DNA of 64,000 nucleotides from Metridium senile (GCA_949775045.1 OX459105.1:2773368-2837367); one strand, 5' to 3'; numbered from the stretch's first letter, positions 51,000 through 61,273 are shown. The notes: generated by a model not told the origin, from the sequence alone. Numbers and translations: made by a program.

Positions 51000-51395
51000 T
51001 TCATCCTTCCTTGGAGTAAAAATGGTAACTTATACACCGTATAAAAGAGAGTGTTACTTACTGACGTTTAGGACGGTCATCCTTCCTTGGAGTAAAAATG
51101 GTAACTTATACACCGTATAAAAGAGAGTGTTACTTACTGACGTTTAGAACGTTCATCCTTCGTTGGAGTAAAAATAGTAACTTATACACCGTATAAAAGA
51201 GATAGTTACTTACTGACGTTTAGGACATTAATACTTGTCGGAGTAAAAATGGTAACTTATACACCGTATAAAAGAGTTACTGACGTTTAGGACGTTCATC
51301 CTTCGTTGGAGTAAAAATAATACCGTATAAATAAAAGAGAGTGCTACTTACTGACGTTTAGAACGTTAATCCTTCGTCGAAGTAAAAATTAGTAT
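51000..51395. repeat. Tandem array of the foldback terminal motif (~75 bp unit)
   Basis: About five copies of TTACTGACGTTTAGGACGTT, CATCCTTCGTTGGAGTAAAA, ATGGTAACTTATACACCGTA, TAAAAGAGAG. This is a relative of the hairpin motif (ACTGACGTTTCGAGC…CTTCGTCGGAGTAAA) that caps the 95-bp arrays, here amplified by itself. Confidence 0.88.
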
Positions 51396-51799
51396 AGCAA
51401 GCATTTTCAAGATTTTCTATATTTTGATTTGCATCATGGAAAATAATCAAAATCAAAAGGAAGGACTATCCAGCATTTTGTTTTTAATTTTGTTTTTAAA
51501 ATTTCATAGTTATGAACTTATATCTGTATAAATTTTTTTCTTACTTCATTTTTTAGTTTAACCCGTAATAAAAGCCTTAAATTGGCGTGATGTACTATAA
51601 ATATATTCCTATAATTCCTTTCAAGCTTAGAACATCTTATTGACTTGCAATGGACAACCTTTTTGAAATAGGTGTATGCCTCTAATTTATTGAACTCCCA
51701 CAATTCCTATCGGTCTCAGACAAATCAGATGATCAACGGGTGTATGTACACTTATTACAAAAAGGGCTGACGGAGTGATCACGTGTACGGTGGGTGGCG

Positions 51800-52365
51800 A
51801 TGGATAAACGATAGGTAATATAATGAAATTTGTGACACCGTAAAAAATAGAAATAGAAACTAGCGAGTAAACTAGTATAGGCTGCGTTGGTGTTTGATAT
51901 AAACGATAGGTAATATAATGAAATTTGTAACACCGTAAAAAATAGAAATAGAAACTAGCGAATAAACTAGTATAGGCTGCGTCGGTGTTTCATATAGGTA
52001 ATAGAATGAAATTTGTGACACCGTAAAAAATAGAAATAGAAACTAGCGAGTAAACTAGTATAGGCTGCGTCGGTGTTTGATATAAACGAGAGGTAATATA
52101 ATGAAATTTGTGACACCGTAAAAAATAGAAATAGAAACTAGCGAGTAAACTAGTATAGGCTGCGTCGGTGTTTGATATAAACGATAGGTAATAGAATGAA
52201 ATTTTTAACACCGTAAAAAATGTTGACTTAACTTTACTGACGTTTCGAGCTTTAGCACTTCGTCGGAGTAAAAGGAAGGGCTAAAGCTCGAAACGTCAGT
52301 AAGGTTAAGTCAACATTTTTTACGGTGTTACAAATTTCATTATATTACCTATTATTTACACACAT
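51800..52365. repeat. Foldback element: 95-bp array plus hairpin plus short right arm
   Basis: Four to five 95-bp units lead into GACTTAACTTTACTGACGTT, TCGAGCTTTAGCACTTCGTC, then the mirror GGGCTAAAGCTCGAAACGTC, AGTAAGGTTAAGTCAACATT and TTTTTACGGTGTTACAAATT, the start of an inverted 95-bp unit. The symmetry centre is near 52268. Confidence 0.92.
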
Positions 52366-52385
52366 CGCTGTTTGTAATCGTATTT

Positions 52386-52652
52386 GCCCGTCCACACGTA
52401 TACACGAAAACGAATCGAAAACGCTAGCTTTACGGCCACAACGAACAGGCGCACGCATGACTGGATTGCAGCTCTGACGACAACGTATCCAACAAGCTCC
52501 GTTTTGCCGTCCACGCATATATACGCCGGTTAAACCTCCGTTTTCAAAAATATCCACTCTAGAGAGCGTATTCGAAAACCTCCGTTTTTGGTGACCGAAA
52601 AAGAAAGGCGTAAACCGAGAAAAAACCTTACGGTTACGTGTCGACAAGGCCT
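52386..52652. mobile_element. Probable MITE with GTCCACACG-type ends
   Basis: GCCCGTCCACACGTATACAC on the left and GGTTACGTGTCGACAAGGCC on the right are imperfect inverted ends resembling the Harbinger-like element at 13.81 kb (GTCTACACG). The interior repeats CCTCCGTTTT. No clean target duplication seen. Confidence 0.55.
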
Positions 52653-53201
52653 TCAAGACAATATACATTAAATATTGACAAAACAATTCACATATAATCT
52701 ACTTAAGTTTATGTAAATTGTTTTTATTACTGTAATCCTATGGGACTTTTTATTGTTCTTTTTAAGTCCATCTAAATTAAATTGTTTATTAACACTCAAA
52801 AATCACAGAAGCTTTGTTGATCAATCCTTATGAACAACCCACGACCACAAGGGAAGAAAGATCTTTGCTTCAGTTTTTAGAAAGTTCATAAGCTACAAGA
52901 GAGATTTTGAACCTGCAAAGTGTAGATCGTGGATTGAGGACAAAGGAATTTGGAACCTTTAGGTGAAATTGACGCTGTCTTAAATTAATTAACGCAAACA
53001 AACTTGTTACTAAGGGAGGACATATTGCTTCTGTTGTCTTGAAACTGCATATCTTTTTGAGCTACAGGATCTTTGTGGAAAAACAGGATCGTGGTTTAAG
53101 AACAAGGATTTTGGAAACTTCTAACTGGAGTTTTGCCATAAATATTGGAAATACATCGAGCGGATTAAAGTACGACAAAGTACGACTTCATCACAAATAT
53201 C

Positions 53202-53681
53202 ATGTTGTCATCTCGTAGAGGTACGCTTCGAAATTCTCTGGTGCCGTCGCAAGCCAAACGTATCTCTATGGCGCCTCCGAGCGAGAGCGGAGATAGCATT
53301 GCGTGCATCGACAAGAGGGATTTTGTTTTCGAGAATACATACAAAATGAGCCCTGATCAGACATTTTTCCCTGGAAAAGTCAAAGCCTACATTCAGGAGG
53401 TCTTGGAGAAGAATCTACAGGAATTGAGTTATGATGACGAGAAAGCGAAACGGTTGTGTTACAGTTTAAGCGAAGAGATCAAGGCGAAGGTGAAGGAGAA
53501 CTGGCTTGTTAGAAGATATAAGCTAGTGTGTGTCGTCAATATTGGCAAACCCATGGGACAAGGGTTACGGGTTACTAGCCGATGCTTGTGGAATCCCGCG
53601 TTTGATACGTATGTGACTGCGTCTTACGCAACGGATAAGATATATGGACAGGCATCTGTATATGCTGTGTATTTGGAATAG
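53202..53681 (+). CDS. Tctex1-domain protein B, 159 aa
   Basis: A low-complexity N-terminus of about 50 residues (SSRRGTLRNSLVPSQAKR) precedes a canonical Tctex1 domain (about 53-159): QTFFPGKVKAYIQEVLEKNL, AKRLCYSLSEEIKAKVKE, then RRYKLVCVVNIG, GLRVTSRCLWNPAFDTYVT and KIYGQASVYAVYLE at the very C-terminus. The S-R-C-L-W-N and V-Y-A-V-Y-L-E motifs fit TCTEX1D-type axonemal/cytoplasmic dynein light chains. Single exon; ATG follows CAAATATC. Closest to the 55.9-kb gene in this window. The 3' flank becomes a 42-bp tandem array about 190 bp after the stop. Confidence 0.88.
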   Translation: MLSSRRGTLRNSLVPSQAKRISMAPPSESGDSIACIDKRDFVFENTYKMSPDQTFFPGKVKAYIQEVLEKNLQELSYDDEKAKRLCYSLSEEIKAKVKENWLVRRYKLVCVVNIGKPMGQGLRVTSRCLWNPAFDTYVTASYATDKIYGQASVYAVYLE

Positions 53682-53874
53682 TTTGTATGTTGGGTCAATG
53701 CGCTATGGAATTACGGATACGTAACGAGCTAACGCATCTGTAAAACTGAATTTCTGAACTAACTAATATATTACATATGAATACTACTCTAACGCAATTT
53801 GGTATTGTTCTATCGCATCTTTAAAACTACGTAACGGATTTAAAGAACTACGAAACTCAATTACTTGTTTTGAT

Positions 53875-54415
53875 GGAACTGCGTAACTGACTTACGGAAC
53901 TACACATCGATTTTATGGAACTGCGTAATTGACTTACGGAACTGCACATCGATTTTATGGAACTGCGTAACTGACTTACGGAACTGCTCATCGATTTTAT
54001 GGAACTGCGTAAATGACTTACGGAACTGCACATCGATTTTATGGAACTGCGTAACTGACTTACGGAACTGCACATCACTTTTATGGAACTGCGGAACTGC
54101 ACATCGATTTTATGGAACTGCGTAACTGACTTACGAAACTGCACATCGATTTTATGGAACTGCGTAACTGACTCACGGAACTGCACATCGCTTTATGGAA
54201 CTGCGTAACTGACTTACGGAACTGCACATCGCTTTTATGGAACTGCGTAACTGACTTACGGAACTACACATCGATTTTATGGAACTGCGTAACTGACTCA
54301 CGGAACTGCACATCGCTTTATAGAACTGCGTAACTGCACATCGCTTTTATGGAACTGCGTAACTGACTTACGTAACTGCACATCGATTTTATGGAACTAC
54401 GTAACTGATTTAGGC
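53875..54415. repeat. 42-bp tandem repeat, ~13 copies
   Basis: The unit TTATGGAACTGCGTAACTGA, then CTTACGGAACTGCACATCGA, TT, has shortened variants. The serine/glutamine-rich frame on the minus strand is an artefact (42 is divisible by three). Confidence 0.95.
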
Positions 54416-54619
54416 AATTAACAATTTAAGAAGCATGTAATTGAACAAAAATCGTTCTGTAAATGAATGTGTGTATTGTTATTTTTGATTGTATAATTAA
54501 CACAGGAAGTCTTGTCTAGTATATCAGCATACATTGCGCGGGCTTAGTCACGATATAGGGAAGAAATATGGCAACCTCGTTCCCAGGGCCCTCTCCTTCG
54601 TCCCTTCGCTTTTTTTTGT

Positions 54620-54790
54620 TTTGATGAAGATTATGATTATGATGGTGATGATGATAATAATGACGAGACTAATTGTGATGGTGTAGATGATGGTGGTTAT
54701 GTTCATGATAATAATAATGATGATGATAGTGGTGATGATGATGGTAATTTTGACAACTATGATACAAATCGTAACATTGATATTCACAGT
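54620..54790 (+). repeat. (GAT)n microsatellite
   Basis: Imperfect GATGAT/AATGAT repeats with GTGGTG interruptions. Confidence 0.85.
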
Positions 54791-54815
54791 TTCATTGATA
54801 GTTTCAATAATAAAT

Positions 54816-55545
54816 AGAAACTAGCGAGTAAACTAGTATAGGCTGCGTCAGTGTTTGATATAAACGATAGGTAATATAGAATGAAATTTGTAACACCCTA
54901 AAAATAGAAATAGAAACTAGCGAGTAAACTAGTATAGGCTGCGTCAGTGTTTGATATAAAGGATAGGTAATATAGAATGAAATTTGTAACACCCTAAAAA
55001 ATAGAAATAGAAACTAGCGAGTAAACTAGTATAGGCTGCGTCGGTGTTTGATATAAAGGATAGGTAATATAGAATGAAATTTGTAACACCCTAAAAAATA
55101 GAAATAGAAACTAGCGAGTAAACTAGTATAGGCTGCGTCAGTGTTTGATATAAACGATAGGTAATATAGAATGAAATTTGTAACACCCTAAAAAATAGAA
55201 ATAGAAACTAGCGAGTAAACTAGTATAGGCTGCATCGATGTTTGATATAAACGATAGGTAATAGAATGAAATTTGTAACACCCTAAAAAAATAGAAATAG
55301 AAACTAGCGAGTAAACTAGTATAGGCTGCATCGATGTTTGATATAAACGATAGGTAATATAGAATGAAATTTGTAACACCGTAAAAAATAGAAATAGAAA
55401 CTAGCGTGTACACTAGTATAGGCTGCGTCAGTGTTTGATATAAACGATATAGGTAATAGAATGAAATTTGTAACACCGTAAAAATGTTGACTTAACAGTT
55501 TACTGACGTTTCGAGCTTTAGCCCTTCGTCGGAGTAAACTGAAGA
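54816..55545. repeat. 95-bp tandem array with terminal hairpin motif (7 copies)
   Basis: Seven units, here with a TAACACCCTAAAAAATAGAA variant in most copies and ACCGTAAAAA in the last ones. The array ends in TTTACTGACGTTTCGAGCTT, TAGCCCTTCGTCGGAGTAAA with no right arm. Confidence 0.93.
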
Positions 55546-55904
55546 GTTTCAATAATATTATACTTCATAATATCTCATCAAAATATTAAATTCAAAACGC
55601 TAAAAAATCATATTAAAAAATACAAAAACAATAAGCACTAACTACAAAAGCTAAAGATTTAAGTGCATTCTTTCCGTTTTGTGATTGACAAAGATGCATG
55701 CCATCCACCTGTGCAGCGAATTACCATAAAGCGAATACAAAAACACGTGTAAAAACATACAACATTAATGCGTCTAGTTCTTGGCTTGTATTACTATAAC
55801 AACGGCGTTTAGACTTCACCAAAAACACTCGAAGACTAAACATTTGCTTGAGACAAAAGCGCATATTCCCAACTTCAGTTTCTCACAATTTCTTCAAGGT
55901 TAAA

Positions 55905-56546
55905 ATGAGTGGCGATTCTTACACTAGTGGTCCTACAATGATAGGAATGATCAGAGCGAGAAAGCTAGCCACGAAGATTAAAAAAAGAGCTCAATTTCTC
56001 GTCGCTGAGAGAAGACGATGTGACAACGCTGGCAAATCTGCCGTTGTTCATCGAGATTTTCCCAAGAACTTGCGAAATGACGATAACTTTTTGGTCCCAA
56101 CTTCGAAACTTCTGCACTCGAAATCACCGTCTTCGCGTTCGCCGAGCGTTTCCTCAAAACTTGGATATTCCTCGGCTTTTAATCCCGTAAATGAGCCGAG
56201 AAATTCGTATCGTATTGAGCCAGTGAATCGATTTTCAACTAAAGAAGTGAAAGATGTCATTGAAGAAGCACTGAGCGAATATCTCGAAGGACACTCGTAT
56301 AACTGTGATTTTTGTAAGGAAACCAGCAAAAGACTTTCTGAAGTTATCAAGCAGAGAGTAAAATACCTCGGCTTTACGAGGTATAAAATTGTTTGTGTTG
56401 TCCACATGGGCCAGGTTAAGAACCAAGGAATGAGAATTGGGAGCCGTTGTTTATGGAACACACAATTCGACAACGTTGCCGAAGGGACGTTTCGAAATGG
56501 CGAACTGTTTGCCGTGGCGACGGTTTTTGGGGCATTTTATGAATAA
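55905..56546 (+). CDS. Tctex1-domain protein C, 213 aa
   Basis: A long basic, Ser-rich N-terminal extension (1 to about 115; RARKLATKIKKRAQFLVAER, SKSPSSRSPSVSS) precedes a canonical Tctex1 domain: NRFSTKEVKDVIEEALSEYL, CKETSKRLSEVIKQRVKYL, TRYKIVCVVHMGQ, GMRIGSRCLWNTQFDN, GELFAVATVFGAFYE. This resembles vertebrate TCTEX1D/DYNLT4-5-type proteins with disordered N-termini. An upstream open frame starts at a non-ATG codon; the ATG in TTAAAATGAGTGG is the first Met and is taken as the start. Intronless. AATAAA follows at 56662. Probably binds dynein intermediate chain; which dynein cannot be told. Confidence 0.88.
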   Translation: MSGDSYTSGPTMIGMIRARKLATKIKKRAQFLVAERRRCDNAGKSAVVHRDFPKNLRNDDNFLVPTSKLLHSKSPSSRSPSVSSKLGYSSAFNPVNEPRNSYRIEPVNRFSTKEVKDVIEEALSEYLEGHSYNCDFCKETSKRLSEVIKQRVKYLGFTRYKIVCVVHMGQVKNQGMRIGSRCLWNTQFDNVAEGTFRNGELFAVATVFGAFYE

Positions 56547-56661
56547 AAAGACTTCAAAATCTCACCGAAATGTTTTCAAAACACGGACGCAATATCACAA
56601 ACATGGTGTCATCTAGCGAAAAAGTCGTTTAAATGGCGAGAAGTTATCTTGAACAAGTGTT

Positions 56662-56667
56662 AATAAA
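56662..56667 (+). terminator. Candidate polyadenylation signal of Tctex1 gene C
   Basis: AATAAA in GTGTTAATAAAAGTGGGG, 116 bases after the stop. Confidence 0.5.
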
Positions 56668-57676
56668 AGTGGGGATAGTTTGCTACCAACAAACAAATTG
56701 TAAACCACCATTTTAAAAGCTAAAACATCCCGGAAACTTCCCGGAAAAACTGCAGAAGTTCTTCATTCATGAATTAGTCTTTTCACAGGGATGTAACACA
56801 TCAAAAGACAGACATTTAAGTACAGGAAGTTTAAAACTAGTAGTTTATTCAATGTGTACTTAGACAACAATTTGAACTCGCAATATAAACAAGTTTTAAT
56901 TTTAAACACGAAAAGTGTTTTTTTTTCAACTTTTCACGAAACAAAGAAAAAATGTTTTAAACTAAAAATGTCCAAATTTTTATTCAATTTAAAATGCATG
57001 GTTCTACTGTTTATTATTATCAATATATCCCATTATTCCTTTCTTAGTTTAAATCGAGTGTGGAATAAACAAAAAGAAAAATTTAAATCCAATTTTTTGC
57101 TGTGAGAAAAACGCAATTTTTACTTTTTACTATATGCAGCAAAACCCAAATGTAATATTTATTAAAAAGATATATGTTTATTGACATTTTTGTTTAGAAA
57201 TAGTGTGAAAAAATAAAAATATATACAATTTGAATTCAATTTTTTTTTCGTAGTCAAAATTCAGTTTTTTGTATTCGTTGTGTTTTGTTCTCCGTTACCT
57301 AGTGACCAGATAATTAGCCATCGTAAGCTGACATCAATTATTTTTGCCGCATAAATGTAGTCCTTTCTACACGCCAATAAACCAAAAAATCGTGAATTTT
57401 TATTTATCTATCCTAAAATCCACGTCAATTGAACTAATAATGCAAACTTGCATATGTTAAATATTCAAAAATACTGAGGTCGATGTAAAAGTAATTTTTT
57501 TTTCAATTAAATAAACTTTTCTTGTTTTGGACGTTCGTCCACTTGAAACATCTCATATTTAAACAATTGAGTAGTTGAATCGAGGGCATAATATGAAGTT
57601 TTGAGGAACATCCCGTTTCCAAGTCAACAACAAAATTTTCCAAGCGGACGGAAAGCTCAGCAGGCACTATGCGCTG
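56668..57676. other. Very AT-rich intergenic sequence, no gene seen
   Basis: No exon, RNA gene or array recognised. An 83-codon Lys/Phe-rich frame at 56854-57105 reflects base composition. Confidence 0.45.
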
Positions 57677-58179
57677 TTGTTATATATCAACTGTTAAAGT
57701 TCATTTTTCTCGCACTTTGATTGGACGAGAGGTTATCACGTGAACGTGAACAAATTTGGATGTTTCCGCGGCAACGACTCTCAGCGAGAAACAAATTGTT
57801 ATTTACCGGGAAATAACAAAACCGGAAGTCGATTAACGGAAGTCGTTTGAGTAAAAAGAGAGAAAATCTCAGCACAGCGCGCGCGTTTCAAATTCGTTGA
57901 ACCAGAAGGATGGAGGAAAGTAAGAGATTTGCAAGCAAAACAGAGGAAGATATTGAAAAGTTTTTGGACGAAAAAGAATCTAAATCCACAAAGAACTCCA
58001 CCAAACTAGCCGTGAAAAGTTAAGGGATTTTTTGCTTAGAAAAAGGAGTTTCTGCCGACGTCTTTGAAGAGCCATGCAGTAAGCAAACTTGAAGTAAACC
58101 ACTTGTTAAATCAGTTCTAATAGGCAAGTGCAAGAAAGCGAGATGGCTCGTTTTTACTTTGACAGTTGGTATATAACAA
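57677..58179. mobile_element. TIR element (TTGTTATATA ends) carrying a decayed ORF start
   Basis: TTGTTATATATCAACTGTTA, AAGT is mirrored by ACTTTGACAGTTGGTATATA, ACAA. Inside lie a CACGTG box, a GC-richer promoter-like segment and the start of a DUF3504-like ORF. It shares its terminal 10 bp with the 176-bp MITE in SGSH intron 1. Confidence 0.72.
57910..58023 (+). pseudogene. Truncated DUF3504/Crypton-like ORF start (37 aa then stop)
   Basis: Reads MEESKRFASKTEEDIEKFLD, then EKESKSTKNSTKLAVK, S, stop. The pattern R-F-A-S…E-E-x-I…L-x-x-K-x-S-x-x-T-K-x-x-T-K-x-A-V is that of the N-terminus of DUF3504 proteins (the domain found in KCTD1/KIAA1958-type Crypton-derived proteins) common in cnidarians. 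Beyond the stop, other frames give LRDFLLRK and LEKGVSADVFEE, consistent with frameshift decay. Recognised from memory of the family, so moderately sure. Confidence 0.5.
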
Positions 58180-58419
58180 AACACTTATAGACTGAAACCT
58201 CGGGAAAGTATTTTTCCCTCGGTCCCAGGGCAATATTTATTAGTGATAAATAGTATCCCTTCGCGGTGGCCACTATCACGTCACGTGATCGCCCCTCGAC
58301 CAATGAGAGCGGAGGAAAATTTGTTGAATTATAAGCGCGAATAGTCCCCTTCACAGTTCCATGCGCCATCTTGAAAGGTAGCCAGGCCTTTGCATCGAAG
58401 CGAGACGAACGTTGAGCTA

Positions 58420-59105
58420 GTATAGGCTGCGTCGGTGTTTGAAATAAACGATAGGTAATAGAATGAAATTTGTAACACCGTAAAAAATAGAAATAGAAAC
58501 TAGCGAGTAAACTAGTATAGGCTGCGTCGGTGTTCGATATTAACGATAGGTAATATAATGAAATTTGTAACACCGTAAAAAAAAGTTGACTTAACTTTAC
58601 TGACGTTTCGAGCTTTAGCACTTCGTTGGAGTAAAAGCCGAAGCTAAAGCTCGAAACGTCAGTAAAGTTAAGTCAACATTTTTTACGGTGTTGCAAATTT
58701 CATTATATTACCTATCGTTTATATCAAACACCGACGCAGCCCATACTAGTTTACTCGCTAGTTTCTATTTCTATTTTTTACGGTGTTATGCAAATTTCAT
58801 TATATTACCTATCGTTTATATCAAACACCGACGCAGCCCATACTAGTTTACTCGCTAGTTTCTATTTCTATTTTTTACGGTGTTATGCAAATTTCATTAT
58901 ATTACCTATCGTTTATATCAAACACCGACGCAGCCTATACTAGTAATTTACTCGCTAGTTTCTATTTCTTACGGTGTTGCAAATTTCATTATATTACCTA
59001 TCGTTTATATCAAACACCGACGCAGCCTATACTAGTAATTTACTCGCTAGTTTCTATTTCTTACGGTGTTGCAAATTTCATTCTATTACCTATCGTTTAT
59101 TGCTT
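58420..59105. mobile_element. Complete foldback element of the 95-bp family
   Basis: The left arm (about 1.7 plus-oriented 95-bp units) meets GACTTAACTTTACTGACGTT, TCGAGCTTTAGCACTTCGTT and the mirror AAGCTAAAGCTCGAAACGTC, AGTAAAGTTAAGTCAACATT. A right arm of about five inverted units (TTTACGGTGTTATGCAAATT, CTATCGTTTATATCAAACAC) follows. Unequal arm length is a hallmark of foldback elements whose arms are tandem arrays. Confidence 0.9.
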
Positions 59106-59399
59106 AGTCAAACAATAATAAATCAATAGACGATTGACCCTTGTTTTATTCGTTTTTTTTAGTTTAACAATTCATAATTCAGACATTAAAATGTCTATTG
59201 TCGCCATGGTTACATGCCTGTTTTACTCGTGACCACAGTGATGCCAAGTACTTTAAATACAGCCTGTGACGTCACGATAAAGTGATGACACTTAACCCAA
59301 GAAATATACGACATTTCCATTATAGCGTTATATACTATCAGTACCAGAATGCTTTGCATGATTTCTTTTGTTAAATAATTAGTGTCAATTATTCTAGTA

Positions 59400-59560
59400 C
59401 AGAGGAACCCCGCCTTACGGCCAACCGCTTAATATGTTATTGCGGCCAGTTTTTTAAGTCCCGATGAAATGTATACATTTTCTATAAAATTTAACGCCAC
59501 CCCGTTAATACGGCCACTTTGGGCTGTCCCCTCGGTGGCCGGATTAACGGGGTTCCACTG
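59400..59560. mobile_element. pogo/Tigger-like MITE, TA target duplication
   Basis: CAGAGGAACCCCGCCTTACG, GCC and GGCCGGATTAACGGGGTTCC, ACTG are inverted ends, and TA flanks both. CAGTGGAACCCC-type termini with TA duplication are typical of Tc1/mariner elements of the pogo group. 161 bp, non-coding. Confidence 0.85.
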
Positions 59561-59639
59561 TATTCACAAGAGCATAGAAATTAACGCCATCGTAGTTAGA
59601 AAATTAGTCTATTATACTAAGTAGAAAAATATTATCAAA

Positions 59640-59965
59640 TAATTAAATGGTATAAACTGAATGGAAAAGCAGACAGACAGACACAAAAATAGACACACAA
59701 ACATAGGGACATTAGACAGACAAACAGACAGAAAACCAGAAAGATAGATGCAAAAATAGACAGGCAGACAGATGTAAAAATAGACAGACAGACAGACAGA
59801 TGCAAAAATAGACAGACAGACAGATGTAAAAATAGACAGACAGACAGACAGATGTAAAAATAGACAGACAGACAGACAGATGTAAAAATAGACAGACAGA
59901 CAGATGCAAAAATAGACAGACAGACAGACAGACATATAGATGCAAAGACAGACAGGCAAGGAAGA
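59640..59965. repeat. (GACA)n-based minisatellite
   Basis: About nine copies of a 26-38 bp unit ATGTAAAAATAGACAGACAG, ACAGAC with variable GACA number (ATGCAAAAATAG variants). Confidence 0.92.
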
Positions 59966-60033
59966 CATTTTGTTTCATGGGTTAATTGCCACCACTTATT
60001 AAATTTCTTAAATAAATCCTAGTATTGATAACC

Positions 60034-60322
60034 ATAAATAGTAACATTGAAATAATCATTAGAGCTATTGGGTAGTTCCAAAAAATAACCATACCCTACA
60101 ACGGTTGGCATCGATTTTTGACCCCCCCCCCCCCTCCCCCCAGGAAATTCCGAAATGCCGCCCGTCGTAGGGTATGAATATTTTCTGTAACTACCCATTG
60201 CAATAAAACAGCAGTGTCTGTACCAATTATTCTAGCAAAAATGGCTATTTCCGTCCCTACATTTATTGACAAGCTCAGCTTTGCCACCATTTAATAACCT
60301 AAACTGCGCCGTTCTCCGATCA
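60034..60322 (-). repeat. Partial tandem duplication of the UGCG last exon and 3' flank
   Basis: 60200-60316 repeats 60355-60477: the last 31-32 codons of UGCG (WRTAQFRLLNGGKAELVNKC, RDGNSHFC), a TAG stop instead of TAA, and about 45 bases of 3' flank. The reading frame is still intact. The AATAATCATTAGAGCTATTG flank precedes both copies. The copy carries the 127-bp insertion at 60070. Confidence 0.88.
60070..60196. mobile_element. 127-bp TIR element with paralogous empty site
   Basis: GGGTAGTTCCAAAAAATAAC, CATACCCTACAACGG is mirrored by CCGTCGTAGGGTATGAATA…TAACTACCC around a run of C. ATT flanks both sides. The sister repeat at about 60347 has the uninterrupted GAGCTATTGCAATAG, so the ends are exact. 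A 3-bp duplication and GGG ends suggest a Harbinger-type element. Confidence 0.9.
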
Positions 60323-60387
60323 CCATCAATAGTAACAATAATCATTAGAGCTATTGCAATAGAAAAGCAGTATCTGCACCAATTATT

Positions 60388-60582
60388 TTAGCAAAAATGG
60401 CTATTTGCGTCCCTACATTTATTGACAAGCTCTGCTTTGCCACCATTTAATAACCTAAACTGCGCCGTTCTCCATTCGATCTGTCTACCAAATGCTGCTT
60501 GAAGGAAGAATACTATAAAAAACATTTCACGGAATAACCATGCCAGGAAGACTTTCCACAATGGAGGTAAAGGACCATTTGA
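60388..60582 (-). CDS. UGCG: UGCG last exon
   Basis: 64 codons and TAA, from SNGPLPPLWKVFLAWLFREM to CRDANSHFC. Acceptor CTTGTCCTCAG. Confidence 0.94.
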   Translation of the reverse strand, partial: SNGPLPPLWKVFLAWLFREMFFIVFFLQAAFGRQIEWRTAQFRLLNGGKAELVNKCRDANSHFC

Positions 60583-61230
60583 CTGAGGACAAGAAATAAA
60601 CGATAAAATGAGAATTGTTTTATCATTACCATTATCATCAACAACATTATCATCATCATCATCATCATTACTATCAACATCATTATCATCACCACTGTAG
60701 TCACATGCATCATCATCATCATCAATATTTTTATCAACACAACCACTGTCTTTATCAATCATTTCCATCACTATGACCATTTTCTAAACATCATCATTAT
60801 TCATCATCATCATCATTGCCATCATTATTATTATTACTACTACTATTTACAGGGTTCGTGCTGATGTCAGTAAACAAAATCTAAGACGTTTTCAAGGAGT
60901 TTAAGGAGTAGCACGAACCCTGTATTTATATACTTATTATTATGGACGTGGTTAACAACGTTAAAGGAGAAACGACAATAGGACGCGAAGTCCCTTACAA
61001 AGATTGATCTCCAAACTATCACCATCATCATGACTATATTCATCATTATCATCATTGTCATCATTATTATCACCACAATGGTGATTATAATGATGGCAAT
61101 GATGATGATGATGAATATAGTGGCTATATATATCATCATCATCATAACCACTACGTTCATCATCATTACCACTGCTGCCGTCATCTTCATTACTGTCACT
61201 ACTATCACCATCATTGTCACCACTATATTT

Positions 61231-61273
<43 letters not shown>

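Noticed and set aside
53857..54186. 109-codon Ser/Gln/Met frame on the minus strand
   Set aside because: Translation of the 42-bp tandem repeat downstream of Tctex1 gene B.
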